The translations under genes and the position numbers were made by a program. A stretch of DNA of 64,000 nt from JBIQKZ01 sp044464765. Lineage in GTDB: Bacteria; Pseudomonadota; Gammaproteobacteria; Burkholderiales; Burkholderiaceae_B. The stretch's first letter is position 1. Each line of letters begins with the position of its first letter. The DNA is taken from assembly GCA_044464765.1 (NCBI GenBank), contig JBIQKZ010000016.1, forward strand, positions 35,347-99,346, given 5' to 3'. This document shows, in pieces, positions 1 to 7,330 of the stretch. A model generated the notes under the pieces. It did not search any database. It was not told the origin of the DNA and saw only the letters and a list, made by a program, of their open reading frames with translations.

Positions 1-559
1 ACCAAGCCATCGTGGCTTCGTGTTCTTCTGTCGTTGGCGCCCGCGCGCCCGGCGCATCGCTCTGCTGCTGCGGGAACTTGGCCCGCAGTGCGCCCACAAG
101 CTCTGTCATGGTCATCTGCCAGGCCTCGGCACTGGACATGCCCAAGTGGGCGATGGCCAGGGACACATGGGTCCGGGCGTCGAACTCCCTCACGAACTCG
201 GGCTCTTGGTCGGCCTTGCGCGGCAGTTCCGGCAGCGCCCCGGTGACGCCGTGCTTCATCAAGCACCTGGCCAGCGGCAGGACATGGTCAGCCGGGGCGG
301 CACCGGGCCGGTAGGCCAGCCCTTCTTCCCCGGCTTCATGCCCGCCAAACAACTCGGACAGGTCATCTTCAGCGCAGGCGTAGATCACTGCCAGTGCGTC
401 ATCGAACTGCTCGGCGTGGTGTTCAGCCATGACGCTGGCATACACCCGCACGATTTCCGCCGGCTCCCCGATCTGGGTCATGGAGTACAGCGACGGGCGC
501 AGCTTGAAGCGCTGCTGGCCCGCGGTGATGCCGATCTCGCCGATTTCGGTCAAGACCAT
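1..559 (-). CDS. tail assembly protein, DUF6246-like (partial)
   Basis: At least 186 residues, running off the left edge of the window. It starts at ATG 559, three bases after the stop of the tail tube gene, so it is translated with the tail operon. The protein is acidic and soluble, with no membrane segment or signal. By position (next gene after the tail tube) it corresponds to the lambda gpG slot, a tail assembly chaperone, and its start resembles the DUF6246 phage proteins. Both statements are inference. Whether it ends in a -1 frameshift extension, as gpG does, cannot be seen because the 3' end is missing. Confidence 0.6.
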   Translation of the reverse strand, partial: MVLTEIGEIGITAGQQRFKLRPSLYSMTQIGEPAEIVRVYASVMAEHHAEQFDDALAVIYACAEDDLSELFGGHEAGEEGLAYRPGAAPADHVLPLARCLMKHGVTGALPELPRKADQEPEFVREFDARTHVSLAIAHLGMSSAEAWQMTMTELVGALRAKFPQQQSDAPGARAPTTEEHEATMAW

Positions 560-562
560 GGG

Positions 563-1309
563 TTACGCCACCGTCACCACGCACGAATCTGTCTTGATCG
601 GATCGCCCACGCTGGTAGCCGTGATCGTGGCAGTGGTTGCCGTCACGGTCAGCGCCTCTACAACACCGGTTGCAGCGTTCACGCTTACCTCGGTCGGCTG
701 ATCGCTGGACCAAGTCACGCGCTGATCTGAACTCGTGGGCAGCACCACAGCCTCCAGGTCGTAAGTCTCGCCGACTTCCAGGGTCAACGTAGCGGGCAGC
801 ACCTCGACCGAGGAAACATCAGGCGCGTCAGGGTCAGGCGTGTCCTGCACGATCAGGCCGAAGTCGCTGGCCGTGGCACTGGCTTCCAGGCTGTACGTCG
901 CCACATCATCGAACGGCGCGCTACGGCTCATATTGCTGATGAGCATGAAGGCGATAAACGTCAAGTCCGGGAAGGTCATGCGCATCCAGACTACGGGCTG
1001 ACCGCCGGTAGCCGTGGGACTGGCAACGTGCTTGGTGATCTCGATAAGATTGGCCGCACCGGTGCCGGAGACCTTCAGCGTGCCATCGCCGCTGATGGAA
1101 AGCGTCTGGAAGGTGGCCAGGTTCTCGCGCAGAGAACCAATCGAGTCGTCAGCCGTCGCGTCTGTGGTCTCCCATTCGAGATTGAACTCCTTGGTACGCA
1201 TGGAGCCGAAGCGTTTCCAATCGGCTTCCGTGGGCAACTGATCACCGCAGCCGATGAAGTATTCCAGGACCACATCGCGGCCCACGTATTTCGTTTTATT
1301 GCATGCCAT
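563..1309 (-). CDS. major tail tube protein with C-terminal Ig-like domain
   Basis: 248 residues. Residues 1 to about 155 look like a tail tube protein of the lambda gpV type, including the segment LEWETTDATADDS, where tube proteins describe their polymer-forming fold. Residues about 160-248 form a bacterial Ig-like (BIG2) domain, recognisable from SVEVLPATLTLEVGETYDLE, RVTWSSDQP and ATITATS. Lambda gpV has the same plan, with a tube core and an Ig-like domain displayed on the tail. It lies between the tail terminator and the putative assembly chaperone. The decoration protein at 4426-5106 carries a related Ig-like domain. Confidence 0.85.
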   Translation of the reverse strand: MACNKTKYVGRDVVLEYFIGCGDQLPTEADWKRFGSMRTKEFNLEWETTDATADDSIGSLRENLATFQTLSISGDGTLKVSGTGAANLIEITKHVASPTATGGQPVVWMRMTFPDLTFIAFMLISNMSRSAPFDDVATYSLEASATASDFGLIVQDTPDPDAPDVSSVEVLPATLTLEVGETYDLEAVVLPTSSDQRVTWSSDQPTEVSVNAATGVVEALTVTATTATITATSVGDPIKTDSCVVTVA

Positions 1310-1348
1310 TTTGTGGCCTCCAGAAAGTAAAAATCCGCCCGGAGGCGG

Positions 1349-1717
1349 CTAGAACAACACTTCAAAATCGAGAGAGAACCACGCTCGGTTCTCGCTGGTA
1401 TATCCAGGGCCGGTGGGCTCCCCTAGGGCGCGCACGCTGGCTGCACCACATGGCACCGAGTCTCCCAACGCGGCAAGCGCCAAGACACTCATATCGGCAC
1501 CGACCGTAGCAGCGTGTTGGCGGCCGTTCATGGGGCCCAGCAGAATCACGCGAAACCGTGGCCGCCGGTCATCAACGTCAGGGCCGGGCCCGCCGCCGCC
1601 CTGGATTGCGCAAATTTTTGAGGTATCGATGCCGGGCCGATCCGTCCACATGCCCATCGAATAGATGTAGGCCGTGCCCAGCGTGGCCTCGACCCACCCC
1701 TTGAACTCGTTAAGCAT
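1349..1717 (-). CDS. tail terminator-like protein
   Basis: 122 residues and soluble. It lies directly upstream of the tail tube gene and overlaps the preceding gp10-like gene by 8 bases, which fits coupled translation. Size and place match the tail terminator (lambda gpU slot) that caps the tail at the head-proximal end. The residues RFRVILLGP and RAWFSLDFEVLF could be the outer strands of the terminator fold. I recognise no exact family, so the function rests on gene order. Confidence 0.6.
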   Translation of the reverse strand: MLNEFKGWVEATLGTAYIYSMGMWTDRPGIDTSKICAIQGGGGPGPDVDDRRPRFRVILLGPMNGRQHAATVGADMSVLALAALGDSVPCGAASVRALGEPTGPGYTSENRAWFSLDFEVLF

Positions 1718-2174
1718 TGCGGTAGTTCCGTTTCAGAATCGCGGGTATGGCGGGCTTGATTTCTTCAAAGCCCTTGGTCAGAAACTCGGGCTCCGCATTC
1801 GGGTCCCAGTAATTGCCCTTGCCCGTGCCGCCACCAAACGCATACGGGATCACAGGCCCATGCTCGGACTGGTTCCCGGTGCGCCCAAAGTCCACCCTTG
1901 GCTGGCCTTTCAGCGTGCCAGGCATGGAGTGGACCGCCGCCGCGTAATCCGCCGTATAACCAATATGGCCAGATACCTTTCCCTTCTTCACATCGGTCTG
2001 CGGCGCGTACTGGCTATTGACCAGGTTGCTGCTGTCGATCGGCGTCATCGTGGCCGCCATTACCCCGCCCCGTGAAAGAATTTCGTAAACGGCACGCTCT
2101 GACACGGGGCCAGATATCTTTTGCACAGTGCGCCGATAATTGCGCTTTACACGGTCTATTCCTTTGACGGGCAC
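1710..2174 (-). CDS. HK97 gp10-like / minor tail protein Z-like
   Basis: 154 residues. It opens with a basic stretch (KGIDRVKRNYRRTVQ) followed by a predicted alpha/beta region containing TPIDSSNLVNSQY and ends with FLTKGFEEIKPAIPAILKR. This pattern (basic start, a D/T-x-x-L-x-x-S motif, a late helix) is typical of HK97 gp10 and lambda Z-type tail completion proteins at the neck. It sits between a head-tail connector and the tail terminator, as expected. The spacing to the upstream gene is 9 bases. Confidence 0.65.
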   Translation of the reverse strand: MPVKGIDRVKRNYRRTVQKISGPVSERAVYEILSRGGVMAATMTPIDSSNLVNSQYAPQTDVKKGKVSGHIGYTADYAAAVHSMPGTLKGQPRVDFGRTGNQSEHGPVIPYAFGGGTGKGNYWDPNAEPEFLTKGFEEIKPAIPAILKRNYRNA

Positions 2175-2183
2175 GGCGACCTC

Positions 2184-2504
2184 CTACGTGACGAGCTTAA
2201 AATCGGGCGTTTCGTTGAAGGCCTGCATTTCCCACTCGGTGCGGCTACGGATTTCCTGCCATTCCGTCTGACCGCCCAATTGGATCAGGTCCAGGTACTT
2301 CGGACGTGCGTCTTCGGTGTAAATAATGTGGCGGCTGACGAATTCCGCACCGTTCTGGTCGCGCTGCTGGGTGCTTTCGGCAATCCAACCACAGGCAATC
2401 GTGTACTCAGTCCCGTAAATTGTCTTGCCAGTCCAGTCGTCGATCGAGACGAAGGGCTTTATCGTGGCGGTGTTGGCATAGCTCCAGCGCGCAACGCTAC
2501 TCAT
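2184..2504 (-). CDS. head-tail joining protein, uncharacterised
   Basis: 106 residues from ATG 2504. This start overlaps the stop of the upstream gene by 8 bases. A longer reading frame up to 2636 is rejected because its first 44 residues are Arg/Cys-rich antisense-like sequence inside the upstream gene. The protein is rich in Trp, Tyr and Thr (GKTIYGTEYTIACGW) and probably mostly beta. Its place between two connector genes suggests the stopper or head-completion slot (lambda FII-like). I do not recognise a family. Confidence 0.6.
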   Translation of the reverse strand: MSSVARWSYANTATIKPFVSIDDWTGKTIYGTEYTIACGWIAESTQQRDQNGAEFVSRHIIYTEDARPKYLDLIQLGGQTEWQEIRSRTEWEMQAFNETPDFKLVT

Positions 2505-2886
2505 GGCAGCCCCCGCGCGCGACCCATAAACCCGCATGCGCGGTTGCGGTCGGATCCGGCGGCACGAGCGCGTCAGTGCAGCCCTTCGTGTCCAATGCGC
2601 GCAGCAGGCCCAGCGTCGAACGCCAACGCCCCGCAAAATCCCTGTACCGGAATGATTGCGATGCGCCCGATGGTGCGGTCTGGCTGCTCACATACCGGTC
2701 GCCATTAGCAATGCCCAGCAGGCCCACCAGATACAGGCGGATCAGCGCGGCAGTACCCGCCGGGTAATTCGCTGTCAAACAGTCGGCGATGGTGTTTACC
2801 TGGTCGACGAGCAGCTGCAGCAGGGAATCAGGCAGCGTAACGCCGAGCGATGCCAGATACTCTTTGGCTTGTTCAAGTGTCAGCAT
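2497..2886 (-). CDS. head-tail adaptor-like protein
   Basis: 129 residues. The N-terminal half is helical (LTLEQAKEYLASLG, DSLLQLLVDQVNTIADCL, AALIRLYLVGLLGI). The C-terminal half has SFRYRDFAGRWRSTLGLLRALD. An N-terminal helical bundle of this size, one gene after the capsid genes, matches the connector proteins (gp6/gp15-like) that bind the portal. Exact family not recognised. It has its own leader of about 70 bases containing a hairpin (2908-2933), so expression may be adjusted there. Confidence 0.55.
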   Translation of the reverse strand: MLTLEQAKEYLASLGVTLPDSLLQLLVDQVNTIADCLTANYPAGTAALIRLYLVGLLGIANGDRYVSSQTAPSGASQSFRYRDFAGRWRSTLGLLRALDTKGCTDALVPPDPTATAHAGLWVARGGCHE

Positions 2887-2907
2887 GGCCTGATTCCAGA
2901 ATTAGGA

Positions 2908-2933
2908 ACGGCCCCACCGTGAGGCAGGGCCGT
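2908..2933. repeat. inverted repeat in the capsid-to-connector gap
   Basis: ACGGCCC (2908-2914) pairs perfectly with GGGCCGT (2927-2933) around a 12-base loop. It is in the 71-base gap between the Ala-rich protein gene and the adaptor gene. No run of T follows on the minus strand, so it looks more like an mRNA processing or attenuating hairpin than a full terminator. That would suit a drop in expression after the capsid gene. Confidence 0.4.
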
Positions 2934-2957
2934 AGAAAAGCCATCCGAAGATGGCGA

Positions 2958-3329
2958 TTACTTGGTTTTGGTGGCCTTGGGCTTGTCAGCTGTGGCATCC
3001 GGAGTTGCCGGCGTCAGATCGCCGCCCTTTCCATCGCCCGCTTCTGGCTGTGGGGCCTGGGCAGACGCAGCCGCTTCAGCCTTGATCGCATCCGCTTGCT
3101 CATTTGCAGCATCCACGATGGTCTTGGCTTCGGTCTTTGCAGCATCGACAATAGCAGCTGCTTCAGCCTTGGCCGCATCCAGTGCCTTCGCCGCGGCATC
3201 GGACTCTTTGGGCTCGCCATCGCCGGCCGGCACCACGTTCGGGCGCAATGCCGGATGAACCTCTTTCAAGGTCACGATCTGGCCCATTTTCACGCCGAAC
3301 CAGGGGCGGATTACACGAAATTTCGCCAT
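2958..3329 (-). CDS. Ala-rich coiled-coil phage protein, unknown
   Basis: 123 residues. Residues 1-35 are a compact start (FRVIRPWFGVKMGQIVTLKEV). Residues about 43-90 are an Ala/Glu/Lys/Asp repeat with heptad spacing (AAKALDAAKAEAAAIVDAAK), strongly predicted to form a coiled coil. The tail is low-complexity, rich in Pro, Thr and Lys. It begins 11 bases after the major capsid gene. It might be a minor head or connector accessory protein, but nothing in the sequence fixes a function. Confidence 0.6.
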   Translation of the reverse strand: MAKFRVIRPWFGVKMGQIVTLKEVHPALRPNVVPAGDGEPKESDAAAKALDAAKAEAAAIVDAAKTEAKTIVDAANEQADAIKAEAAASAQAPQPEAGDGKGGDLTPATPDATADKPKATKTK

Positions 3330-3340
3330 ATCACCCTCCC

Positions 3341-4414
3341 TTAGGTCAGATCGGCGCCATACACCACACCGGACAAGCCGTCGTCATCGCGCTTCACCTG
3401 GATGCCCATGGCGGCGAGAATCTGATAGTTGTAGTTGGTGTTGGGCAGCGGACGAGGCAGCGGCGTCACGCCCGTGGTCATGCCGACCAGTGGGGTAACG
3501 ACGTCCTGACGGCGGATGTAGCCCAGGAACTCGTTGCCGGACAAGGCGAACGTCTCGCGGAACTCGCGGATACGAGGGGCGAAGCGCTTCACCTGATCCA
3601 TCACAGTGCCGACAGCCTGGCCATTGACAAAATAGGCCTGGGACATGTTGAGCATGATCTGCGGCGACACCCAGACCACGTCATACGCTGCAACCTTGTT
3701 GGCCATGGCGGCCTGGCCAAACGCGCCGGTGCTGAAGAAAGCGATCAGCTGGGTAGCGGTGGCACTGGTCAGGTCGATGTTGGCACCGCCGGCACCCAGG
3801 TCGATCTTGACCGTATTGCGGTGATTGCGCAGGCCCTGGGCCGGGTAGCTCTGGACTTGAACATTGGCAGCACCGTCCAGCGTGTAGGCAACGATCTTCT
3901 TGTTGAACTTGCGCAATTTGGCTTCCTGCGAGTCCAGCACAAGGTCGAGGCCAACGGTTTGCAGGCCGGCAGCGTGCCGCCAGTTCACCCCGTAACCGGC
4001 CGAGAAGACCGGAATGGGGTCGCCATCGCTATCGTAGTCGGTGTGATCGAAGCTGTACGGTGCTTGCCCGTCCAGGCTGATCGACACATCATCAGCGATA
4101 TCGCCCACCATGTTGTACAGCTTGGCGGTTTTGCCCACGGGCAGCACGGTCTGGATACCCATGAGGTCATTGACGATCTCCATACCGACTTCCTGGTCGC
4201 GCAGTTGGATGACCTGGCGGTCGACCTCGGCCCAGAAGTCACGGCCCAGGCCGGCGACGGCGTTGCAGGCGAGCTGTTCAGGGGTCATGGTCGGGCGGTA
4301 CTGCTCGACCATGATGCGTTGGTGGGCATTGAACTGATTGCGGTTTGCCCACAATTCAGCCCAATGTGCACGCATGCGGCTGTTGGCCGCCAAAGTCTCG
4401 GGAGTAAAAAACAT
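3341..4414 (-). CDS. major capsid protein
   Basis: 357 residues, with a typical capsid composition (few Cys, many Gln, Asn, Asp, Ala). It lies between the decoration protein and the connector genes, directly downstream of the protease/scaffold gene. Features include NRNQFNAHQRIMVEQYRPTM near the start, an RDFWAEVDRQVIQLRDQEVG helix at about 59-78 (the expected spine-helix region), and a P-domain-like stretch before GNEFLGYIRRQDVV. No N-terminal delta domain of HK97 length is evident, consistent with the separate scaffold found in the upstream gene. Assignment is by position and composition together. Confidence 0.8.
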   Translation of the reverse strand: MFFTPETLAANSRMRAHWAELWANRNQFNAHQRIMVEQYRPTMTPEQLACNAVAGLGRDFWAEVDRQVIQLRDQEVGMEIVNDLMGIQTVLPVGKTAKLYNMVGDIADDVSISLDGQAPYSFDHTDYDSDGDPIPVFSAGYGVNWRHAAGLQTVGLDLVLDSQEAKLRKFNKKIVAYTLDGAANVQVQSYPAQGLRNHRNTVKIDLGAGGANIDLTSATATQLIAFFSTGAFGQAAMANKVAAYDVVWVSPQIMLNMSQAYFVNGQAVGTVMDQVKRFAPRIREFRETFALSGNEFLGYIRRQDVVTPLVGMTTGVTPLPRPLPNTNYNYQILAAMGIQVKRDDDGLSGVVYGADLT

Positions 4415-4425
4415 GTGTATTCTCC

Positions 4426-5106
4426 TTAGGCGGAAGTGACAGTGATGGTCGCCGTGTCGGTTTTGCCGCCATCAGCCACGCTCGTTGCGGTAATAGTCGC
4501 CGTGCCAGCAGCCACGCCGGTCACCAGACCGGTGGCGTCTACCGTCGCCGTACCGGTAGCAGAGCTTGACCAAGTGACAGCCGAACTCGCAGCGGCTGGC
4601 GAGACGGTCGCCGTCAGCTGGGTGGTGGCGCCCTCTTCGACGCTCGCTGTTGCGGGCGATACATCCACGGAATCAACCGCAGCAGCGGCCGGGCTGGAAC
4701 GCATGCGCACACGAATGAAATCCGCTTCGGCAAACGATGCATCGTCTTGGCAGAAGCCGATGATGTTGGTCGAGCCGCCCACAGCCTGACCGTTGGACCC
4801 CACGCTGATCGGCTGGTCCTTTTTATAAGACCCAGCCACGGCCAGCACGGCCAGTTCTCGACCATCCTCGACGTAATTGCCGATGGCAGAATGTCCGGCC
4901 GGGACGAGGTCAGTGATGGACAGCCCCTCGTGATGGGCAACGTCGATGACGTAGACGCGCCCCACGGTGCCAGAAGCGGCAACAGCGAACTTGTCGTCAT
5001 TATCGATAGTTGCAAAGGTGCCAGGACGAAGATCCACGGAGGCAATCCGTGTTTCCGTCTTAAACAGCGATTTTCCGTCAATGTTGACGCGACGATAGCG
5101 TGCCAT
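4426..5106 (-). CDS. capsid decoration protein fused to an Ig-like domain
   Basis: 226 residues. Residues 1 to about 140 (RYRRVNIDGKSLFKTETRIA, then LRPGTFATID) resemble the small beta-rich head-stabilising proteins that sit on capsids. Residues about 143-226 are a bacterial Ig-like (BIG2) domain (VSPATASVEEGATTQLTATV, AVTWSSS, GTATITATSVADG). The gene lies 11 bases upstream of the major capsid gene. Ig-like domains on decoration proteins are known to face outward and can bind surfaces or glycans. That role is inferred here. Confidence 0.75.
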   Translation of the reverse strand: MARYRRVNIDGKSLFKTETRIASVDLRPGTFATIDNDDKFAVAASGTVGRVYVIDVAHHEGLSITDLVPAGHSAIGNYVEDGRELAVLAVAGSYKKDQPISVGSNGQAVGGSTNIIGFCQDDASFAEADFIRVRMRSSPAAAAVDSVDVSPATASVEEGATTQLTATVSPAAASSAVTWSSSATGTATVDATGLVTGVAAGTATITATSVADGGKTDTATITVTSA

Positions 5107-5108
5107 GA

Positions 5109-5459
5109 TTACTTACCTCCGAAGTAGGCTGCAGGATCGGGCGCGCCGGTTTCGGCTTGCTCGGTCGTCTGACCATTGGTGACAGGGGTCGTGGTGCCCA
5201 GGCTTTTGTACATGGCGTCCAGCGAATCGCCCGATAGGGCATTGGCCACGACATCACCATGCACGGCCGCCACAGCGGAGCGCTTTTCGGCTTCTTCGGC
5301 CTTGACGTTGGCTGTCAGCGTGTCGGCAAGCGCTTGATGGTTGGCCTGCAGCGCATCGACCTTCTCGGTGATGGGTTTCAGGGCTTCCGCGATGTTCGCG
5401 GACACGGTGGTGCCCACTTCTTTCAGCAGCGCGGCCTGCTCTTCGGGTGTCAAAGCCAT
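5109..5459 (-). CDS. nested scaffold protein (internal in-frame start)
   Basis: In-frame ATG at 5459 inside the protease gene gives a 116-residue protein identical to its C-terminal part (starts MALTPEEQAALLKEVG). A near-perfect ribosome binding site, AAGGAGG, lies 5 bases upstream, stronger than the site of most genes around it. The product is a helical, Ala/Glu-rich chain with KPITEKVDALQANHQALADT, as expected of a capsid scaffold. Lambda (C/Nu3) uses the same arrangement. It is supported by sequence but not proven. Confidence 0.6.
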   Translation of the reverse strand: MALTPEEQAALLKEVGTTVSANIAEALKPITEKVDALQANHQALADTLTANVKAEEAEKRSAVAAVHGDVVANALSGDSLDAMYKSLGTTTPVTNGQTTEQAETGAPDPAAYFGGK

Positions 5460-6407
5460 TTCGGCCTCCTTGTTGACAGCAGGCCGGGCCTGCGGTTTGA
5501 AAACCTTCTTGATACTGTTGGCGACGACCGCCACCCAGCTTTCTTGACGCTGCACGGCGGTGCCGGCGTCGTCGAATACGATGTTGGCGCCCTCGGTGCG
5601 GTAGCCGTAGACCTCAGCGGTGCCACCATTGCGCACAATGACGGCCTGATCGTCCGTGAAGTCGGCCACCCATGCGTAATCGTCACTACCAGGCGCAAAC
5701 CTCTGTTTGGCGGCGCGGTCCAGGCGCTGTTCTTTCTCGCGGTACGATTCGCCGATCAGGGCACCTGAGTTCGCCTGCAGCGGTACCGCCTGGTCAGCGT
5801 TGACCATCAGGCCGACGCCTTGCTCTGGCGTAGCCGCCCCCACCTCATCCAGCAGGATGGCGTCGTGGTCGACGGAATGAATCTTGGCGACCCAGTCATA
5901 GCCGTCAGCGCCCGCCGGCGGATCCTGCTGCTCGAGAAACACGGCGATGCTGGTGTGGATGGGCGGCACGTCCTCGCCCTTCTCCAAGGCTTCCAAGCGC
6001 TCAATCAGGCGCGCACCATCGGGATGTCGTCGGGCGACCTCGATGTCGAGCCACTTTTCGACAAACACGCGGTTCCCGGTCTTCTTGACGTTGCGGTTCC
6101 AGGCTCCGACGTGGCCCTGGTTGATGCCCTCCGGGCTGAAAGCCGACACAAATCGGCCCTCGACCGTGGGGTGCCCAAGTGGTGCCAACGTGCCTTCGAG
6201 CTGCTGATAATGCGCATCGATCTCGCTGGCCGGATACAGGCCGCCGTTCATCACTACGTTGGCCGGCAGCGTATAGCTGGGCATGACCCAGTGGTCGCGA
6301 CCGTTGTAGCTTTCGCGTCGAATGCTGGCACTGTTGACCTGGGTCTGGATGTTGACCTGGACCTGGCCAGCCTCAGCGCGGTTGACCTGCAGCACAATGT
6401 TGTTCAT
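5109..6407 (-). CDS. prohead maturation protease (DUF2213-like) with C-terminal scaffold region
   Basis: 432 residues from ATG 6407, which lies 2 bases after the stop of the head morphogenesis gene. An upstream extension to 6572 overlaps that gene and reads like antisense, so it was dropped. Residues about 30-200 show the plan of phage capsid proteases: His79 in LAPLGHP, Ser153 in IHTSIAVF, then VDHDAILLDEVG at about 179-190 where the third catalytic residue is expected. Residues about 317-432 are helical, rich in Ala, Glu and Lys, and look like a scaffold. An internal start at 5459 probably makes this part alone. It would cleave scaffold and perhaps capsid during head maturation. Confidence 0.75.
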   Translation of the reverse strand: MNNIVLQVNRAEAGQVQVNIQTQVNSASIRRESYNGRDHWVMPSYTLPANVVMNGGLYPASEIDAHYQQLEGTLAPLGHPTVEGRFVSAFSPEGINQGHVGAWNRNVKKTGNRVFVEKWLDIEVARRHPDGARLIERLEALEKGEDVPPIHTSIAVFLEQQDPPAGADGYDWVAKIHSVDHDAILLDEVGAATPEQGVGLMVNADQAVPLQANSGALIGESYREKEQRLDRAAKQRFAPGSDDYAWVADFTDDQAVIVRNGGTAEVYGYRTEGANIVFDDAGTAVQRQESWVAVVANSIKKVFKPQARPAVNKEAEMALTPEEQAALLKEVGTTVSANIAEALKPITEKVDALQANHQALADTLTANVKAEEAEKRSAVAAVHGDVVANALSGDSLDAMYKSLGTTTPVTNGQTTEQAETGAPDPAAYFGGK

Positions 6408-6409
6408 GT

Positions 6410-7330
6410 TCAATCCTTCGCCCATTTGCCTGGGCTTTTCGCTTTCATAACGGCGTAGTTCTTTTTGGCGCGCGCGACAATGGCCGGTACTAACGGTTTG
6501 CCGGCGTCGTCCACCAACACCTCTACCTGGCCGCACTTGCAGTTGATGGCATTGCCGTCCTGGCTGTACCAATCACGTACCTGCTCAGACGTGTATAGAT
6601 GAGCATGGCGCGCAGCGTGAGTGGCCCGGGTGGTCGGACTGAGTGCCGATATATGCATCAGCATGGACTGCACGCCGTAATCCTCGGCGGCCTGGTCCTT
6701 TTCATCCCAACGGGCCCGACGCAATGCCATGGGCACCTCGGTACGGGCGATCCGGTTGGCCCTACCGATTTCAATACCGGTTTGATGCTTGAGCGTGCGG
6801 GCAATCTCGCGCGGGTTCTTCCCTCGCCCTATCCCATCGGCCAACACCCGCCCCATATCGGCTTTCACATGCGCGGAAAGCCCTTTCATTTCCTCGAATA
6901 CCCGCGCCTTGAGCAGCGCCACGCGCGCCTGATACGGCGGTGACCTCAGCAGGCTATCTAACGACATGCGCCCCGCCTTGTAGGCACCCGACTGCTGCGC
7001 CAGGTTGATATGAGCTTGCGCCGTGCCACGCACATAAGCCACTTCGGCATACGCGCGCAGAAACCAGTTTTCCCGCTCGCCGCCTTCCAGCAGGATCGTG
7101 TCGACCGTGATGCTCAGTTCCGCGTACAAGGCTGATAAGAGCGCCTGGTCAAGCCTGAACGTGTACCGCTCATTCACCGCAGGCTCAGCGGCAATTCGGT
7201 TCAAGGCCTCGACATAAGCCTTCCGGATCCGTCGCATGCGCTTGGCGAACTCACGCATTGCGCCTTTTTCGAGCCGGTCGACGCCCGTCGGGTCTTTAAG
7301 ATTCCCCGGTAGGATCGCCGCTCGAGCCAT
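6410..7330 (-). CDS. phage head morphogenesis protein, Mu gpF / SPP1 gp7-like
   Basis: 306 residues. The N-terminal two thirds is helical. The C-terminal part carries the signature of the Mu F-like minor head family: GIEIGRANRIARTEVPMALRRARW, then THAARHAHLYT and the late INCKCGQVEVLV. Such proteins are packaged in few copies and are needed for head assembly; some phages fuse them to the portal gene. Here the gene overlaps the end of the portal gene by 35 bases, which suggests translational coupling. Confidence 0.85.
   Translation of the reverse strand: MARAAILPGNLKDPTGVDRLEKGAMREFAKRMRRIRKAYVEALNRIAAEPAVNERYTFRLDQALLSALYAELSITVDTILLEGGERENWFLRAYAEVAYVRGTAQAHINLAQQSGAYKAGRMSLDSLLRSPPYQARVALLKARVFEEMKGLSAHVKADMGRVLADGIGRGKNPREIARTLKHQTGIEIGRANRIARTEVPMALRRARWDEKDQAAEDYGVQSMLMHISALSPTTRATHAARHAHLYTSEQVRDWYSQDGNAINCKCGQVEVLVDDAGKPLVPAIVARAKKNYAVMKAKSPGKWAKD

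Noticed and set aside
3182..4429. 415-residue plus-strand frame
   Set aside because: Antisense to the major capsid gene; His/Val/Gly-rich shadow with no ribosome site and no domain.
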